Assembly: GCA_013399855.1 (NCBI GenBank)
Contig: VXAY01000172.1
Location: 4,225,957-4,289,956 of the forward strand
Direction of reading: 5' to 3'
Source: Oxyruncus cristatus
Taxonomy: Eukaryota > Chordata > Aves > Passeriformes > Cotingidae
DNA: 64,000 bases
In this document: piece after piece, positions 11,626-23,100 of the stretch
How the letters are laid out: every line of letters starts with the position of its first letter
Position numbering within the stretch: the stretch's first letter is position 1
The notes under the pieces: generated by a model
Told to the model about the DNA's origin: nothing
The model's input: only the letters and a program-made list of their open reading frames with translations
Databases searched by the model: none
Position numbers and translations under genes: made by a program

Positions 11626-12724
11626 TGTTCCAATCTTATTTACAGTTCAGTAACTTGTAATTTGAAGCCCTAGACAATGTGGACTTGATGCGTCATATCA
11701 TAATGTAATTGCTATAATTATTTATCATTTTCTTCACTGCACATCAGTTGTTTAAGCACTATGGTAATGGCTGTATTCGCAGTGTTTGAAAATAATACTT
11801 TTAGAACAGATAGGAAGAACATAAATACCTTGTCATTACTGTAACCATTGCTATAGCTGCAAACCATTCTTCAGGTCAAGACAGTACGCATGCACTTAAA
11901 TAACAAACATTTTTTTTATATGTAAGCTTTCTTCCTCTACCTTTCCCATATACTAACAAGTAGCATTCACATTTGAAACGAACATTTACTAACATCACCT
12001 GAGAAGCCATCTTGTTTTCAATCCTCTATATTGTTAAATAATTTTACTATTACTTGTTGTAATGAATCTATCTGTGTAACTGCCCAGCAGCTTTAAATTC
12101 CGAGGTTAACACTTCTGCAGAAGTTTGTAGATTATTAAAATAATCACAATAATGCTACACTGTATGCAAAGTCAGAGAACATTTTCTTGTGATGAGGATT
12201 ATTCAGAGTAATTGCCCCAAATATGTAAGAGACTTAAAGGAAAGCAGAAGCTCTAAGATAGCTTTATACTTGTAAAACACACTGGTTATAAAACACAAGA
12301 ATGTGGGAAGGTTTCTTACCATCATTTATGACAGATAGGTGTTAGGGATTAGAGTTCAGGAATTTAGGGTCTTGTTACATAATGTTTGAAGTCATCTAAG
12401 CCAGTGCTGCCACAGCCCTTTCCACTCTCTCCTGCATATCCCCCTTCCACCTGCTGAGCTGGGACAGGCATTTATCCAATGCAGCAGTTTGCAGGTGAAA
12501 TATGCATATCTGCTGATGCTACCTGAAGGGTCTTTGCTTGATATAATACCCCTTGCCTGTTTAACCATCTCACCTGGCAGTTCAGATCAGCACCAAAATT
12601 GTCATAAGGGAGCAGTGGCAGCACACAGGTGGGAGACAGGAGGGAAGTTGGGAATGTGGCAACATTGCCTTGAGGTGTTTTAAACTGCCAGGAGCTGCAC
12701 CTGTATGTTCCTGTCCAACACCTG

Positions 12725-12790
12725 TATGTGATTCACTGTGTCACCTTAGACAAGCCAGGTAACTTCAGTCACCTTCTCAGTACTAGGAAA
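12725..12790 (+). repeat. Possible MIR-like SINE fossil
   Basis: CACTGTGTCACCTTAGACAA, then GGTAACTTCAGTCACC and TCTCAGTAC, resembles the MIR core order (gtgtgaccttgggcaag, acttaacctctctgtgcc). It is short and diverged, so the call is tentative. Confidence 0.35.
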
Positions 12791-15019
12791 CCTCCCCACC
12801 AGTGTTTGGTAGGCTGTACTAGCCAATGCAATCCTAAACAACAGAGCAGCTGTAGGTATTTTATGCACTAATACATTCAGCCAGGTGACTGTAGCACTGG
12901 GGTCAACATTAGCACTTCGGTAGTAGTTTCCATTAGTAGGTATGAAGTACTGTAATCCTGACTAGAGCAACACCTATTTCCTTTGGGAATAAAGTTATAG
13001 TTTCTAATTTATGATATGCTGTGTTCCCTGATTTGATTAATAAACTGTGAAAAAAAGTCTGTGAGGTAACTTCAACCTCTTTTAACAGCAAAAGACGGTT
13101 AAGAAATCTTAGGTGTAAGGTTCTCTATGCACCCTAATGGCACGCTCCTTTACGTTCATTCTGTACACCAAACAAGGCATGTGTTCTGTGAAGAATAGGA
13201 AATCTAAGGGTGTATTAGCAATCAAATGTTGTATTTTACAACTGTAGCTCACTAGGCTTTATTTGTGCAGACTTAACCTTGCAGCTCCAGTACTGACACC
13301 TAAACTGCCACCTTCTTAGTTACCTACCCACTTTGGCAGGGATGGAGAATGTTGTATTCCAGAGGCAAGAGGCATCACTTAGTACAGGGTGGGGTTTGGG
13401 TGAGGTTTGGGTGAGGTTGAGGAAAATGATCCATCTTTCTTCTCTTTCACACCCAGCCTGGCAGAGTGTCTGTCTCCAGTGCCTCAACAGGGAAGCTGAG
13501 AAGCTGAAACCCCATCAGACACAGAGTGCCTGGCCTATTTATCTTTCCCCTGGGTGAATGGAATTGCTCCAGCTCCTTAAGAACTCTTTGATGTGTGTGC
13601 AAGTGTATATGTATTTATATATATACACATACATGAAATAGGCTTTACTTGATGGATTCTGAGTCTGGCAAGGAAGAATATGGGGGAAAAGCTCCATCTG
13701 GTTTCTGCTTCTTGTAGTATCCAAGCAGGGTGAGATTTTTTCATTGGACATTCTTTTCCTTTCTTTTCCTTCTGGTTTTGTTCCATTGCATGCTCTGACA
13801 TAAGCTGTAGAAATACAAATTCAACCTTTAGTGCCTTTTGTATTCTACTTACTTTTCTTGCCCTTTACCAAAAATTATAGTAAGGAATGCAGGAGAGAAA
13901 ATATAAGGGGTGATTTTTAACATTTGGCAAAAACTGAATGGAATTTCAAGGACAAAGAAAAGCCTCTTCACAAGACAGAGGTAGTTTTCTCTGCTTGAAA
14001 TCATGAGGAATTGTAAAGCAGGGAATTTTGAGAGCCTCTTAGACAGACCTTTAAGAATTATATCCAGTAGAAAGTAATGAAAATAATTACAAGTGTTAGG
14101 CAAATTGATGGTTGCTATTAACACCCTTTATAACTTGCTATTAATTTTTCAGAATATTTGACCTTATTTTTGTATCTTGTACTTCAGTCATACATTTACT
14201 AGTATTTGTATTCTTATATTTACTTCTGATAATTAGTATCTTGATACTTATGAAGCTACCGTACAAAATAAGGTTGATATGGCAACAGAAAAAGCAAGTT
14301 TCTGTATTCTTCATGAATTCTTTTATCTTTCATAATAATTAGTTTATTGCTGCAATAGTCAAGTAAAGGATGCCAAAAATGAAAGGATTAATTTGTAAAT
14401 CATTACCTACAGAAACCTGGTACAAACCTGACAATTCTCAGAAACTGGCTTTAAAACAAGTGTTTTCTCATTTTTAAGTTTACAATAGTGATCAGGTTCA
14501 TTTTTATTTTAGCCTCGGTTATCCAGATTTTAATCAGACTGCATCTTAAAAGCTCTGCATGCACCAGCTTATTTCCATTTTTTATGTCTTTTGAGAACCC
14601 TGAAGCCTGTCTCTACTCATTTTTCCCGTTCTGAAAAATATGACACTGATCTTGGAAATTGAAGCTGTTTCACTGAAGCCTCCCCTGAGGGATTAATCAT
14701 GATGAACTAGTTTAAATGCTAGGGCTCCCTGTCTGTCAATGGTCCCAGTATAATATCATCTGTAGAAACAGAAAACTCTTCAACTTCTACAACCGATTAA
14801 GTAACATTTGTTACTGTCAAATGAGAAACAGTTACTGAGTATAACGTGAGTATTTAATTCTTACAGAACATTTGCTGTTTGTCAAATGGGGGATCCCCTT
14901 CTGTTCAGCTTTCACAAATTATTTGACAGTACTTGGTGAGGGATTTCCATTCTTCCACAAGTTCCTGCTCCACTGCTGTTCTCTGAACAGCCTGCATAGA
15001 GTTCACCATGGAATTTTTT

Positions 15020-15085
15020 TAGCTTGTTTGGTTTGGTTGTTTTTTTGTTGGGTTTTTTTGTTTGTTTGTTTGTTTTTTTTTTTAG
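15020..15085. repeat. T/G low-complexity tract, (TTTG)n
   Basis: Long T runs with interspersed G and perfect TTTG repeats. No adjacent element body is recognised. Confidence 0.85.
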
Positions 15086-15371
15086 TTGTCGTTTGTGAAG
15101 AAGTATTTATGATGGATCAGTTCCATCATTCTGATGGCTTGTTTTGTTCTGGAGATAGTTTGGAGATTTTATAACAATGTGCTAGTGAGTTTGTTGTAAC
15201 GTATTTATTTATAACGGGAGCTCTCACCGGCCGACTGGTGAGCTGTTTGACTTATCAGGGAATATTTGTTTAACTCAGTTTCCTAAATATGATTAAAAGA
15301 ACAGTGCTTGAGTAAATAGTCTCAGAATAATTACCAGAAGCAGGACATTTAATTAGGTGGAATGATAATCA

Positions 15372-15437
15372 GATCATAGGATCACAATTCACGGATTCTG
15401 ATGGAAAGGATCATTGTGCTTAAAATCTGACCTGCTG
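15372..15437 (-). repeat. Ancient CR1-like 3' tail fragment
   Basis: ATCACAATTCACGGATTCT is followed by GGAAAGGATCATTGTG and ATCTGACCTGCTGAG. This parallels the reversed 3' end of old amniote CR1 copies (atcacagattcatagattct, aggccagaaaggaccattgtgatc, tctgacctcctg). Confidence 0.45.
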
Positions 15438-15941
15438 AGCCCCCCCTGAGAGGCGGTCGGGGGGCAGGGAGAGGAACGCCAGAGGCTTTGGAAAACCAGT
15501 CACAGATACCCAGGGAAGTTCTCAGGAGGCTTAGAATCCTTCAGCCTTAGCTGTTGCCATTTCCATTCTAAGCTCCGTGTTAGAACAAACTTACAAAAAG
15601 TGTTCATCTTTTGTGTGTTTATATTTCTGCGTAGAAAATATGTAATATCGGCCTGAGTTACCTTCCCCGCCTTAAAAAAAAATAAAATTAAATTAAAAAA
15701 AAGAAATGAAAACAAACCCAATCCCCGGGATCAGCTGGGGCAGACGCTTCGGGTTCCTTCCGCAGATCTTTCCCCGTAAACGGATGATAACCGGAACAGC
15801 ACAGGGACACGTTTCGTTCCCTGTGGGATCGGGAAAGTGGGTTTGGATAAAGGCCTGACGCTACCGTTACACGCCGACAACCGCTGCGTTTTCCTCATCC
15901 TCATCCCCATCCCAATTCCGCTCCATCCTTCCCGCCGCTCC

Positions 15942-16015
15942 CCCCGCCCAACTGCGGGCACCGCCCTCCGGAGTCGCCCCGCCCAACTGCGGGCACCGGC
16001 CTCCGGGGCCGCCCC
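15942..16015. repeat. 35-bp tandem duplication with GC boxes
   Basis: The block beginning CCGCCCAACTGCGGGCACC occurs twice with a period of 35 bp (the CCGCCCAACT cores start near 15944 and 15979), and few bases differ between copies. Each copy carries a CCCCGCCC Sp1-type box. Confidence 0.85.
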
Positions 16016-16204
16016 GCCCCTGCGCCGCCGCCTCCAATGGAGTTTGAACGCTTCCGAACCAGCCACTCCCGAGGGCCAGCGGCGCATCGCCGCGCTCTCA
16101 TTGGTGGTGAGGAGAAGGGGGCGCAGCAAGCAGCGTGGCAGGCGGGCCAATCAGCGCTCTGAGAGCGGCGTTGGGGGGCGGGCACTAAACGGCCGCGGGG
16201 CGGT

Positions 16205-16219
16205 GGCGGCGGGTTTGAG
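16205..16219 (+). promoter_or_regulatory. CDE/CHR-like tandem element
   Basis: GGCGG (16205-16209), a four-base spacer, then TTTGAG (16214-16219). The four-base spacing is the classic geometry of CDE/CHR elements that recruit DREAM/MuvB in late cell-cycle genes. The CHR differs by one base from the canonical TTTGAA. It lies close to the expected start site and downstream of the CCAAT boxes, as in other G2/M promoters. Confidence 0.55.
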
Positions 16220-16234
16220 GTGCGGCGGGAGCCG

Positions 16235-16328
16235 GGACGGGGGACGCCGACAGAGACACGGACACGGACGGCGACACTCGCCGCCGGGGCTCGGGTCACT
16301 GCCGCCGGGCTCCGGACGGCATTTAAGA
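16235..16328 (+). other. CENPF: CENPF non-coding exon 1 (start approximate)
   Basis: The GC-rich 5' UTR is inferred to end at 16328, where AAGA|GTGAGTGAG gives a good donor. The acceptor that opens exon 2 is at 16910. The transcription start is not visible in the sequence, and the left coordinate is a guess from the promoter elements. Human CENPF also has a non-coding first exon. Confidence 0.5.
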
Positions 16329-16953
16329 GTGAGTGAGTGGGCGAGCGGGCACTTGGGCGCAGGGCTGGGGGTGACAGGCAGCCCTCCGGTCCTGGGTGGG
16401 CTCGGTCCGCCCGTCCTCGTCTCTAGTTTTAGTTACTCAGAGGTGCCCCGGTTTCATCCGCGTTGCTTTGAAAGGCTTCTGGGAATAAAGAAACGTCGCT
16501 GACGCCTCTCGCAGAGCCGCGGGTTTTGGCAAGGCTGGGACGCCACCGAAGTACAGCGTGAGCGGCGCTGGCTCTGCAACATCGCTTTAAGACGTGGAGA
16601 GAAGCTCGCTGAAATACAGCTGTGAAACGCAGCTATAAAGGTATAAACCCCGCTGTTGCAGGTTAGAGGTTGATTAAAGAGAGGTTTCAAAATCTCCCCC
16701 TAACTGCGTAAAAGTGTGTCAAAATAGGACCTAATATTTAAAGTTGGTGCTTTATTTAAAGCAGTAATATTTAAAGTTTAGATCAGGAAGCCTGCATGAT
16801 TGTGTAAAGTGGTATTCTAATCGCTGCTAAGCTTAATAATTCAATTAATTTAAAAGTGAAGCTTGTTTAATCTTTTTGAAGGTCTAATTGTGGCTGTCTT
16901 TCTGTTTCAGGCCCAGTACTCCCCATTTTGTCAGAAGCAAGAATCTGGTCAAT

Positions 16954-17115
16954 ATGAGCTGGGCTGTGGAGGAATGGAAAGAAGGCCTCTCCCCCAGAGT
17001 CCTTCAGAAGATCCATGAGCTGGAAAGTCAAGTCGATAAGCTTAAAAAGGAGCGTCAGCAAAGACAATACCAGTTAGAGACTTTGGAGGCAGCTTTGCAA
17101 AAACAGAAACAAAAG
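16954..17115 (+). CDS. CENPF: CENPF exon 2 (first coding exon), residues 1-54
   Basis: The exon opens at 16911 after TTTCTGTTTCAG. The ATG at 16954 starts [12 protein letters not shown], the conserved CENPF N-terminus; the longer upstream frame lies partly in the intron. The exon ends AAACAAAAG|GTAACC in phase 0. Confidence 0.95.
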
Positions 17116-20100
17116 GTAACCTAAAATGCTGTTCTCCATGCCAAATGCAGTTATAAAGATTTATTATCTGGCTGTTGTTAGGGGATGAATTAGTGTTTTG
17201 TTCCTTCCCACTGACTGACAGGAAAGGTAGCATAGAAGTATTAACTGTTTATCTTCATTTTACCTCATACTCATCATAATCTCCCCTTTGCTTAGTACTC
17301 GTTGATTGTTAATAGAATTCCTTATTCCTATCTGGCACGGTTGTCCATCTCCATGTGTTTATGTGTACTTTCAGGTTTTTGTACAGCTCTTTATGACTGG
17401 GAAAATAAATTCTTTACTGTTATACCTATTAAAAACCTTAATAATGAGGGGGCCTGCTTTAGGTAACAGAGCTGCACAGTTGGCAGTGTCTCCCTGTTTC
17501 ACCTTGACCACAGATACCTATAATATTTTACTTGGTTTATGTAATTCCCTGGGTTTTTTTCCCTGTAGAGACTGGTGTTTTGGGATTTGGTGTTACTTTT
17601 CATTTTTAGGGCTATAATTTCACACCTCATCTGACTCTACCCTGTCAGCCCTCTAACCAGGAAACCAGAGACCCTCTTGGTCAGGGTTCTGCCATGCTTC
17701 AGAGAGCCATGACACATTTGGTTCAATTTTGTTTTGTAATATTTGACTACAGCTCAGAGGTGACTTACGAAGGTTGCCTTTTATTTACTTTAGGTTGATT
17801 ACAACTTTCTAGCAAATCTCTTAAACATTGTAGTTTTCTTTTGAGTTTCTTCCCCGTGACTTTCCAGGTACTTACTTCAACCATTCCAAGGAACTGCTGT
17901 GTTCTCCAAACAAAAAGAAACTTTAAAACTCTCAGAAGCAGCAGCTAATACTCACTATTTTTCAGTCAAAAGAATAATACTGTGCCAGAGATGAAGCCTG
18001 CCCCTCAGATGCTTCTCCAGAGAGGAGAAGGACATCTTTACTGCCAGGCTACATCTTCAAAGCTGTGACTCTTGACTCACTATACAAGGACTGTACAGTG
18101 ATTATTAGTTTTTACAAACTGATGGATTTTTTTTTTTATGAGTTTGTGTCTAGTCAATAAATAAAAATTTTTAAAGTCACTGAGTTGAATTTTAGGAAAT
18201 GTGGGGTTTTTTTCATACCTGTAAATAGTTGAACAATGTGTATATCTGAAAGTTTTTAGAGCTCTCAGGATTTTGAAATGTTAGGAAGAAAGTAACATTA
18301 TATAAACTTTGTGTTACTAAGATAACTTAATTGCACAGAAGGATGGAGTGAACTTTATAATCTCAAAGATGTCTTTATATTCCAACTAGGTTGAAAATGA
18401 AAAAAATGAATCTGCAATACTAAAAAGAGAAAATCAGAGCTTGATGGAATTGTGTGATAGTCTTGAGAAAGCAAAGCAGAAAATTTCACATGATCTTCAA
18501 GTAAAAGAATCTCAGGTCAACATTCAGTCAGGTCAGCTGAATTCCAGCAAGAAAGACATTGAAAGGCTAGAACAAGAACTGAAAAGGTGAGGACTTGCTG
18601 TATGTCTCTAACCTATGTACAGTGGTTATTTTGACAATGTTTTGATTGTTTAATATGTCTTTCATGGTCTTTTAGTTTCCCTTCATATCATACTTCATTC
18701 AGATTTTGTGACCGAAACCTCAAAACATTTTTTGTACACACATGTGCATACACAGACTTCTACCTAAGCCCTTGTACCACTTGAATGGGTTAGTGCCTGC
18801 AGTTACTCTTTAATTCAAGGGAATTCTGCGGTGTCATGTGAAAATAGAGCCATTCATTCTGTGACTCTTTTTTTTTTAATTTTTTTTTTAAAATGAACAA
18901 AAAAGCTAGCGTAATGCAGACACATGGTAAAAGTAACCTGCAAAGAACTTGGAGTTGTAAGAAAAGTACATGGACAATTCACTCTGTAATGTGAAGTCTA
19001 CCAATAAAATATGAGCACTGAAAGAAGGAGGCATGAACATCTATTGGAGTCCAAGAGGAAGCTGCCCAAAGTAATAGGGCTGTGACTGAGTCACAGAATC
19101 CAGTTGCTTATGTAAGGTGGTGCCTAATTCATAACACCTCAACTTGTAAACACTGCTATTGCTGAGGTAGTGTCTTGTGTACTGTCTGTAGAGGTGGAAT
19201 GCAATTCATGCAACAAAAGACTCTTCTGTAGTGCAGACACATCTACCATCCGTTAGCTAAGGGTGCTACACAAGTGGAGCACTTGCCCACAATGAAGGGA
19301 GTGCTTTCATCTGTTAAACTTGCTCTCATACTAGTGGCACCTTCCATTCTTGAATAAAAGGATTTCTGAAACTGTGTGTGTCATAAGGGTGAGTGTTCTG
19401 CCTATGCAATAAACCACTGTCCTCGTAATGCAGAATTATTTCCACAGAGAGGAGGGAGTCTGGGATACTGGGTTTCTTGATGGGTTGGGGTATTTATATT
19501 TGTTTGGTGGGTTTCGGTTTTTCTGGTTTGTTTGCATTTTTTTTTAGAGCCGGAAGTATATCTGCTTCCTTTAACCTTTGCATGGCATGCCTCATACATG
19601 TCCTAATAGAAGCAAATAAAGAGGAAACTGTGTTGGTCTTTGTGTTTGGGTTTCTTTTTTCCCTTTGCCCCCTTTTGGGAAAACTAAGACCAGCTGAAGC
19701 ATTTGACTGCTGTGAGAAATAATACAACAAAATAATTTGTGGCATGTGGAAACACCAACTTTGTGCAGGGAGTTGCTTAGATCCATCAACGAAGAATCTA
19801 GTGAGGTTTTCAACAGGGTTGATAAAACCACACTAATGTTTCCTGTCAAAGGTTGGGCCAAAGAGTTTGTGAGTAAAAGATATGGGTTCCAGTTATGTAT
19901 TCCCAAAATTAAGTTCAGTTTGCTGAGTTCTCTCCATTCTGTTATGTTACTTTACATAGCTGTCCACTACAAAAGATCAGCAGTTGCTGCATGTATCCTG
20001 TTATTGCCAATTGTTTCTGGTTTTGTATTTGGCCCGATTTTGTTTTATGCTGGTACTTCGTAATTTGCCACTTCACACCAACTGACAATCCACCGGGAGA

Positions 20101-23100
20101 GGAGTTCTTGGTGTTGTGCTGTAAAAGAGGGGAAAATGGAAGCACAAGTTGTGGAGTCACTAATGCAATGGGCTGCAGCCTGGAACTATTGTCTAAGCAA
20201 CTTGTGCTGGATGAGGAGGACGAACGTTACTGTGTAGCCTCCGGACTAGTTATATGGTTTCATTGGGTGGGCTTGTAACTCTTCATGCTCACAAATGTGG
20301 CTTGAGCGAGTGGTCTGCTGTGGTGTTTTGGGTGGCGATGTAAATGGAACACATGAAAACTATGCTGTCAAGTGGAGAGTATTGCCTTCTGTTTTCATGA
20401 GGTATGCATGGTTTTTTTAGTATCGGAACATAGCATATAAGTTGTGTGTTTCCTACCATAAAGATATTGACTGAAGAGTAAGAGTTTTATATTCTTGGTG
20501 TTTACAGTGCTTTGGCTGTGTTTAGCTGGACTACAGCTTCATTCAGTGAGATCTTAAGCAGTTCCAACTGATTTTCACCTACTTGGGGTTTGGTTTTGTT
20601 TTTTAGCTTTGACTTCTGTGTAATTGATCAAATATGTTGAAACTCAAAATATATTCTTCATGTTTCTGTGTTACACTACCTAAAAATTTTCAGTGGATAT
20701 ATTTTGACTTGATCTTTAAACTAAGTTCTTAGACTCATATAATGTATTAGTGTATTTTAAGCTCTTAAAAAAAGACAATTGACCTTTTAGTTTCCATTAT
20801 TAATTCATGCTTCTGCTTCTTTCCCAAACAGACACAAATGTGAGCTAGAGAGGAATCAGCAAACATCAGTTACAGGAGACATATCACTCAGTGGCACTCC
20901 ACAGCAAAGTTTTACTGCTCCTTTAACACCAGTTCAAAGTATTAATGGTAAATGATTCCTTTCTTCATCTAGCACAAATAATTTGTCAGTTTTCTTGGAA
21001 GGTGGAGTATTTTGAACATTACACTTGTACTGAGTTGCCTAGGCTCTATTATACAGGTTATTATGAGAGTGTCTAATTTGTAGCACTACAGGTTTCAGTT
21101 TTAAAAGTTATTAGTACAGATTGAACACATCACAAATATTACATTTTTTCAGTGCTACATTGATGGACATGGAATAGTAATAGGAATATCCATCAACAGA
21201 CTGCAGCAATCTTTTGAATGCCTCTTCCCTTCATGTAGTGAGGAGCAAATTTCTTCATGTACCACAAGTACTTTAACAAAAATGCAGTCAACAGCCATGT
21301 GTCTCATTCCCTTGGAAATTTATATTTTATTTAGGCTATTATTGTGAATGATAATCTGCACAATTTCTATAGTATACATTTCAAAGCATCACTTCTATCT
21401 TCAAATTAGTGACATCAAATAGATTTAAAGTACTTGAATGAACTGGAAAAGCAAAAGGCAGTTTCTTTAACTGGAGAAATGTTCTGTAGCCAGACACCCT
21501 TATGCTTTCTATGCTGAAAAACTGTTGTGTTCAATATTGCACATGCTGTTTACTTTCTGTGCTGTGAACAAATGTTCTGTGAGTTTGGCATCTCAATCTT
21601 ACTCCATTTAAGAATCTGATATACCCTCTCACACCCTTGTTCTTTTTACTTTCTTTATATATGTCTGAAAAGGAGTGCACTTAGTGGCAATGTCAAGTAT
21701 TCCACTAAGCATGGCACTCCTGAAATGGGGATTAAATTAAAATTATTTAAATAATTGTATTTAAAATCGTATTCCTGGGGAGTTTTCTTTTCCTCTGAAA
21801 GCTGAAGTCTTAAATTCATTAAGATTATTGAATCCTAGAATATTTGAAGTTGGAAGGGACCCGTAGGGGTAAAAAATCCTGTCTGGATTGGTTAAAAAAC
21901 TGGTTGGATGGCCAGGCCCAAAGAGCGGAGGTGAATGGAGTTAAATCCAGCTCGTCATTAGTGTTGTTCCCCACTGTTCAGTATTGAAGTGAGTTCTGTT
22001 TAATACCTTTATCAAGACCTGGATGAGGGGATCGGATTCACCCTCAGCAAGTTTACAGATGACACTGAGTTGGACAGGAGTGTTGATCTGCTGGAGGGCA
22101 GGAAGGCCCTGCAGAGGGATCTGGACAGGCTGGATCGATGGGCTGAGGCCAGTTGGATGAAGTTCAACAAGGCCAAGTGCCGGGTCCTAAACTTGGGTTA
22201 TAACAACCCCAGGCAGCACTACAGGCTGGGGAAGAGTATCTGGAAAGCTGCCTGACAGAAAAGGACCTGGGGGTGCTGGCTGACAGCTGAACGTGAGCCA
22301 GCAGTGTGCCCAAGTGGCCAAGAAGACCAAAGGCTTCCTGGCCTGTGTCAGCAACAGTGTGGCCAGCAGGACTAGGGAAGGGATTGTCCCCCTGTACTTG
22401 GCACTGATGAGGCCACACCTCAAATCCTGTGTTCAGTTTTGGGCCTCTCACTTCAAGACATTGAGGTGTTGGATCACGTCCAGAGAACGGCAATGGAACT
22501 GGGGAAGGATCTGATGAGGAACAGCTGAGGGACCTGGGGGTGTTTAGCCTGGAGAAAATGAGGCTCAGGGCAAGCTTATAGCTCTCTTTAGGATCAGTCT
22601 GAAATAAATTCTTTGTCCAATTCTGCTTATATTTGGAAAATCAAGGAAATCAATTTGGAATCTCAAGGAAAAGATCCAGCCTTATTTCTTCGTAATTTCT
22701 TAGCGATATTAATAGTTTTGATCTGCTGATAGGAAAACTTTGGAAGAAAAGAAGAAATCTATATGTATGTGTATATATATATAACACCTGTATGTTTTAT
22801 ATATACATATATTTTTTTTTTAATGTTTGTGTTTTTAGAAAGGGATTAAAAAATAAAATTCTGACCTCAGATCCCTACTTTTATCAGTTGTGTTTTCATT
22901 CTAACGGTAACTTTCAGATATCCCACCAGTGTAGTTTGAGGTCCTAAATTACTTATCATAATGTATATACAGTTATTTCTTCCTCATAATTTGACACTTC
23001 TGATAGCTGTTCATTTTTATCATTTTAGCAATAGGCTAGAAAAGATTACCTATGTACTAAGACAGATTATGAGAAGTATTCATCATGTCTTGGTAGGTGC

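Larger units (their letters stand above)
11626..15715. other. Intergenic region upstream of CENPF
   Basis: No convincing exon or gene. It holds a possible MIR-like fossil near 12725-12790, a tandem patch of TTTGGGTGAGG units near 13390-13420, TA-rich sequence near 13600-13630, a T-rich tract at 15020-15085 and an ancient CR1-like tail at 15372-15437. The open frames here are short and unrecognised. Confidence 0.7.
15720..16420 (+). promoter_or_regulatory. CENPF: CENPF CpG-island promoter
   Basis: A sharp GC- and CpG-rich island lies immediately upstream of CENPF exon 2. It contains three CCAAT boxes (CCAAT at 16034-16038; inverted ATTGG at 16100-16104; CCAAT at 16147-16151), GC boxes within a 35-bp tandem duplication (about 15942-16015), a MYB-type AACGG at 16188-16192 and a CDE/CHR-like pair at 16205-16219. 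There is no TATA box. CENPF is a known G2/M gene controlled by NF-Y, DREAM and MYB-MuvB/FOXM1 complexes, and this arrangement fits that control. Confidence 0.8.

Noticed and set aside
15025..15085. T-rich tract as the poly(A) tail of an antisense retrocopy
   Set aside because: No coding or element body is recognisable next to it; simple TTTG expansion explains it.
15731..16502. Open frames of 130-220 codons across the CENPF promoter
   Set aside because: They coincide with the CpG island and promoter motifs, cross the exon 1 donor, and encode arginine/proline-rich sequence without recognisable homology.
19402..20278. Cluster of 65-108-codon open frames on both strands in intron 3
   Set aside because: The frames overlap on opposite strands and have no recognised domain, splice support or homology; composition is like that of neighbouring intron.
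22070..22514. Open frames at 22070-22514 as possible genes
   Set aside because: They are remnants of the CR1 reverse-transcriptase ORF and its antisense.
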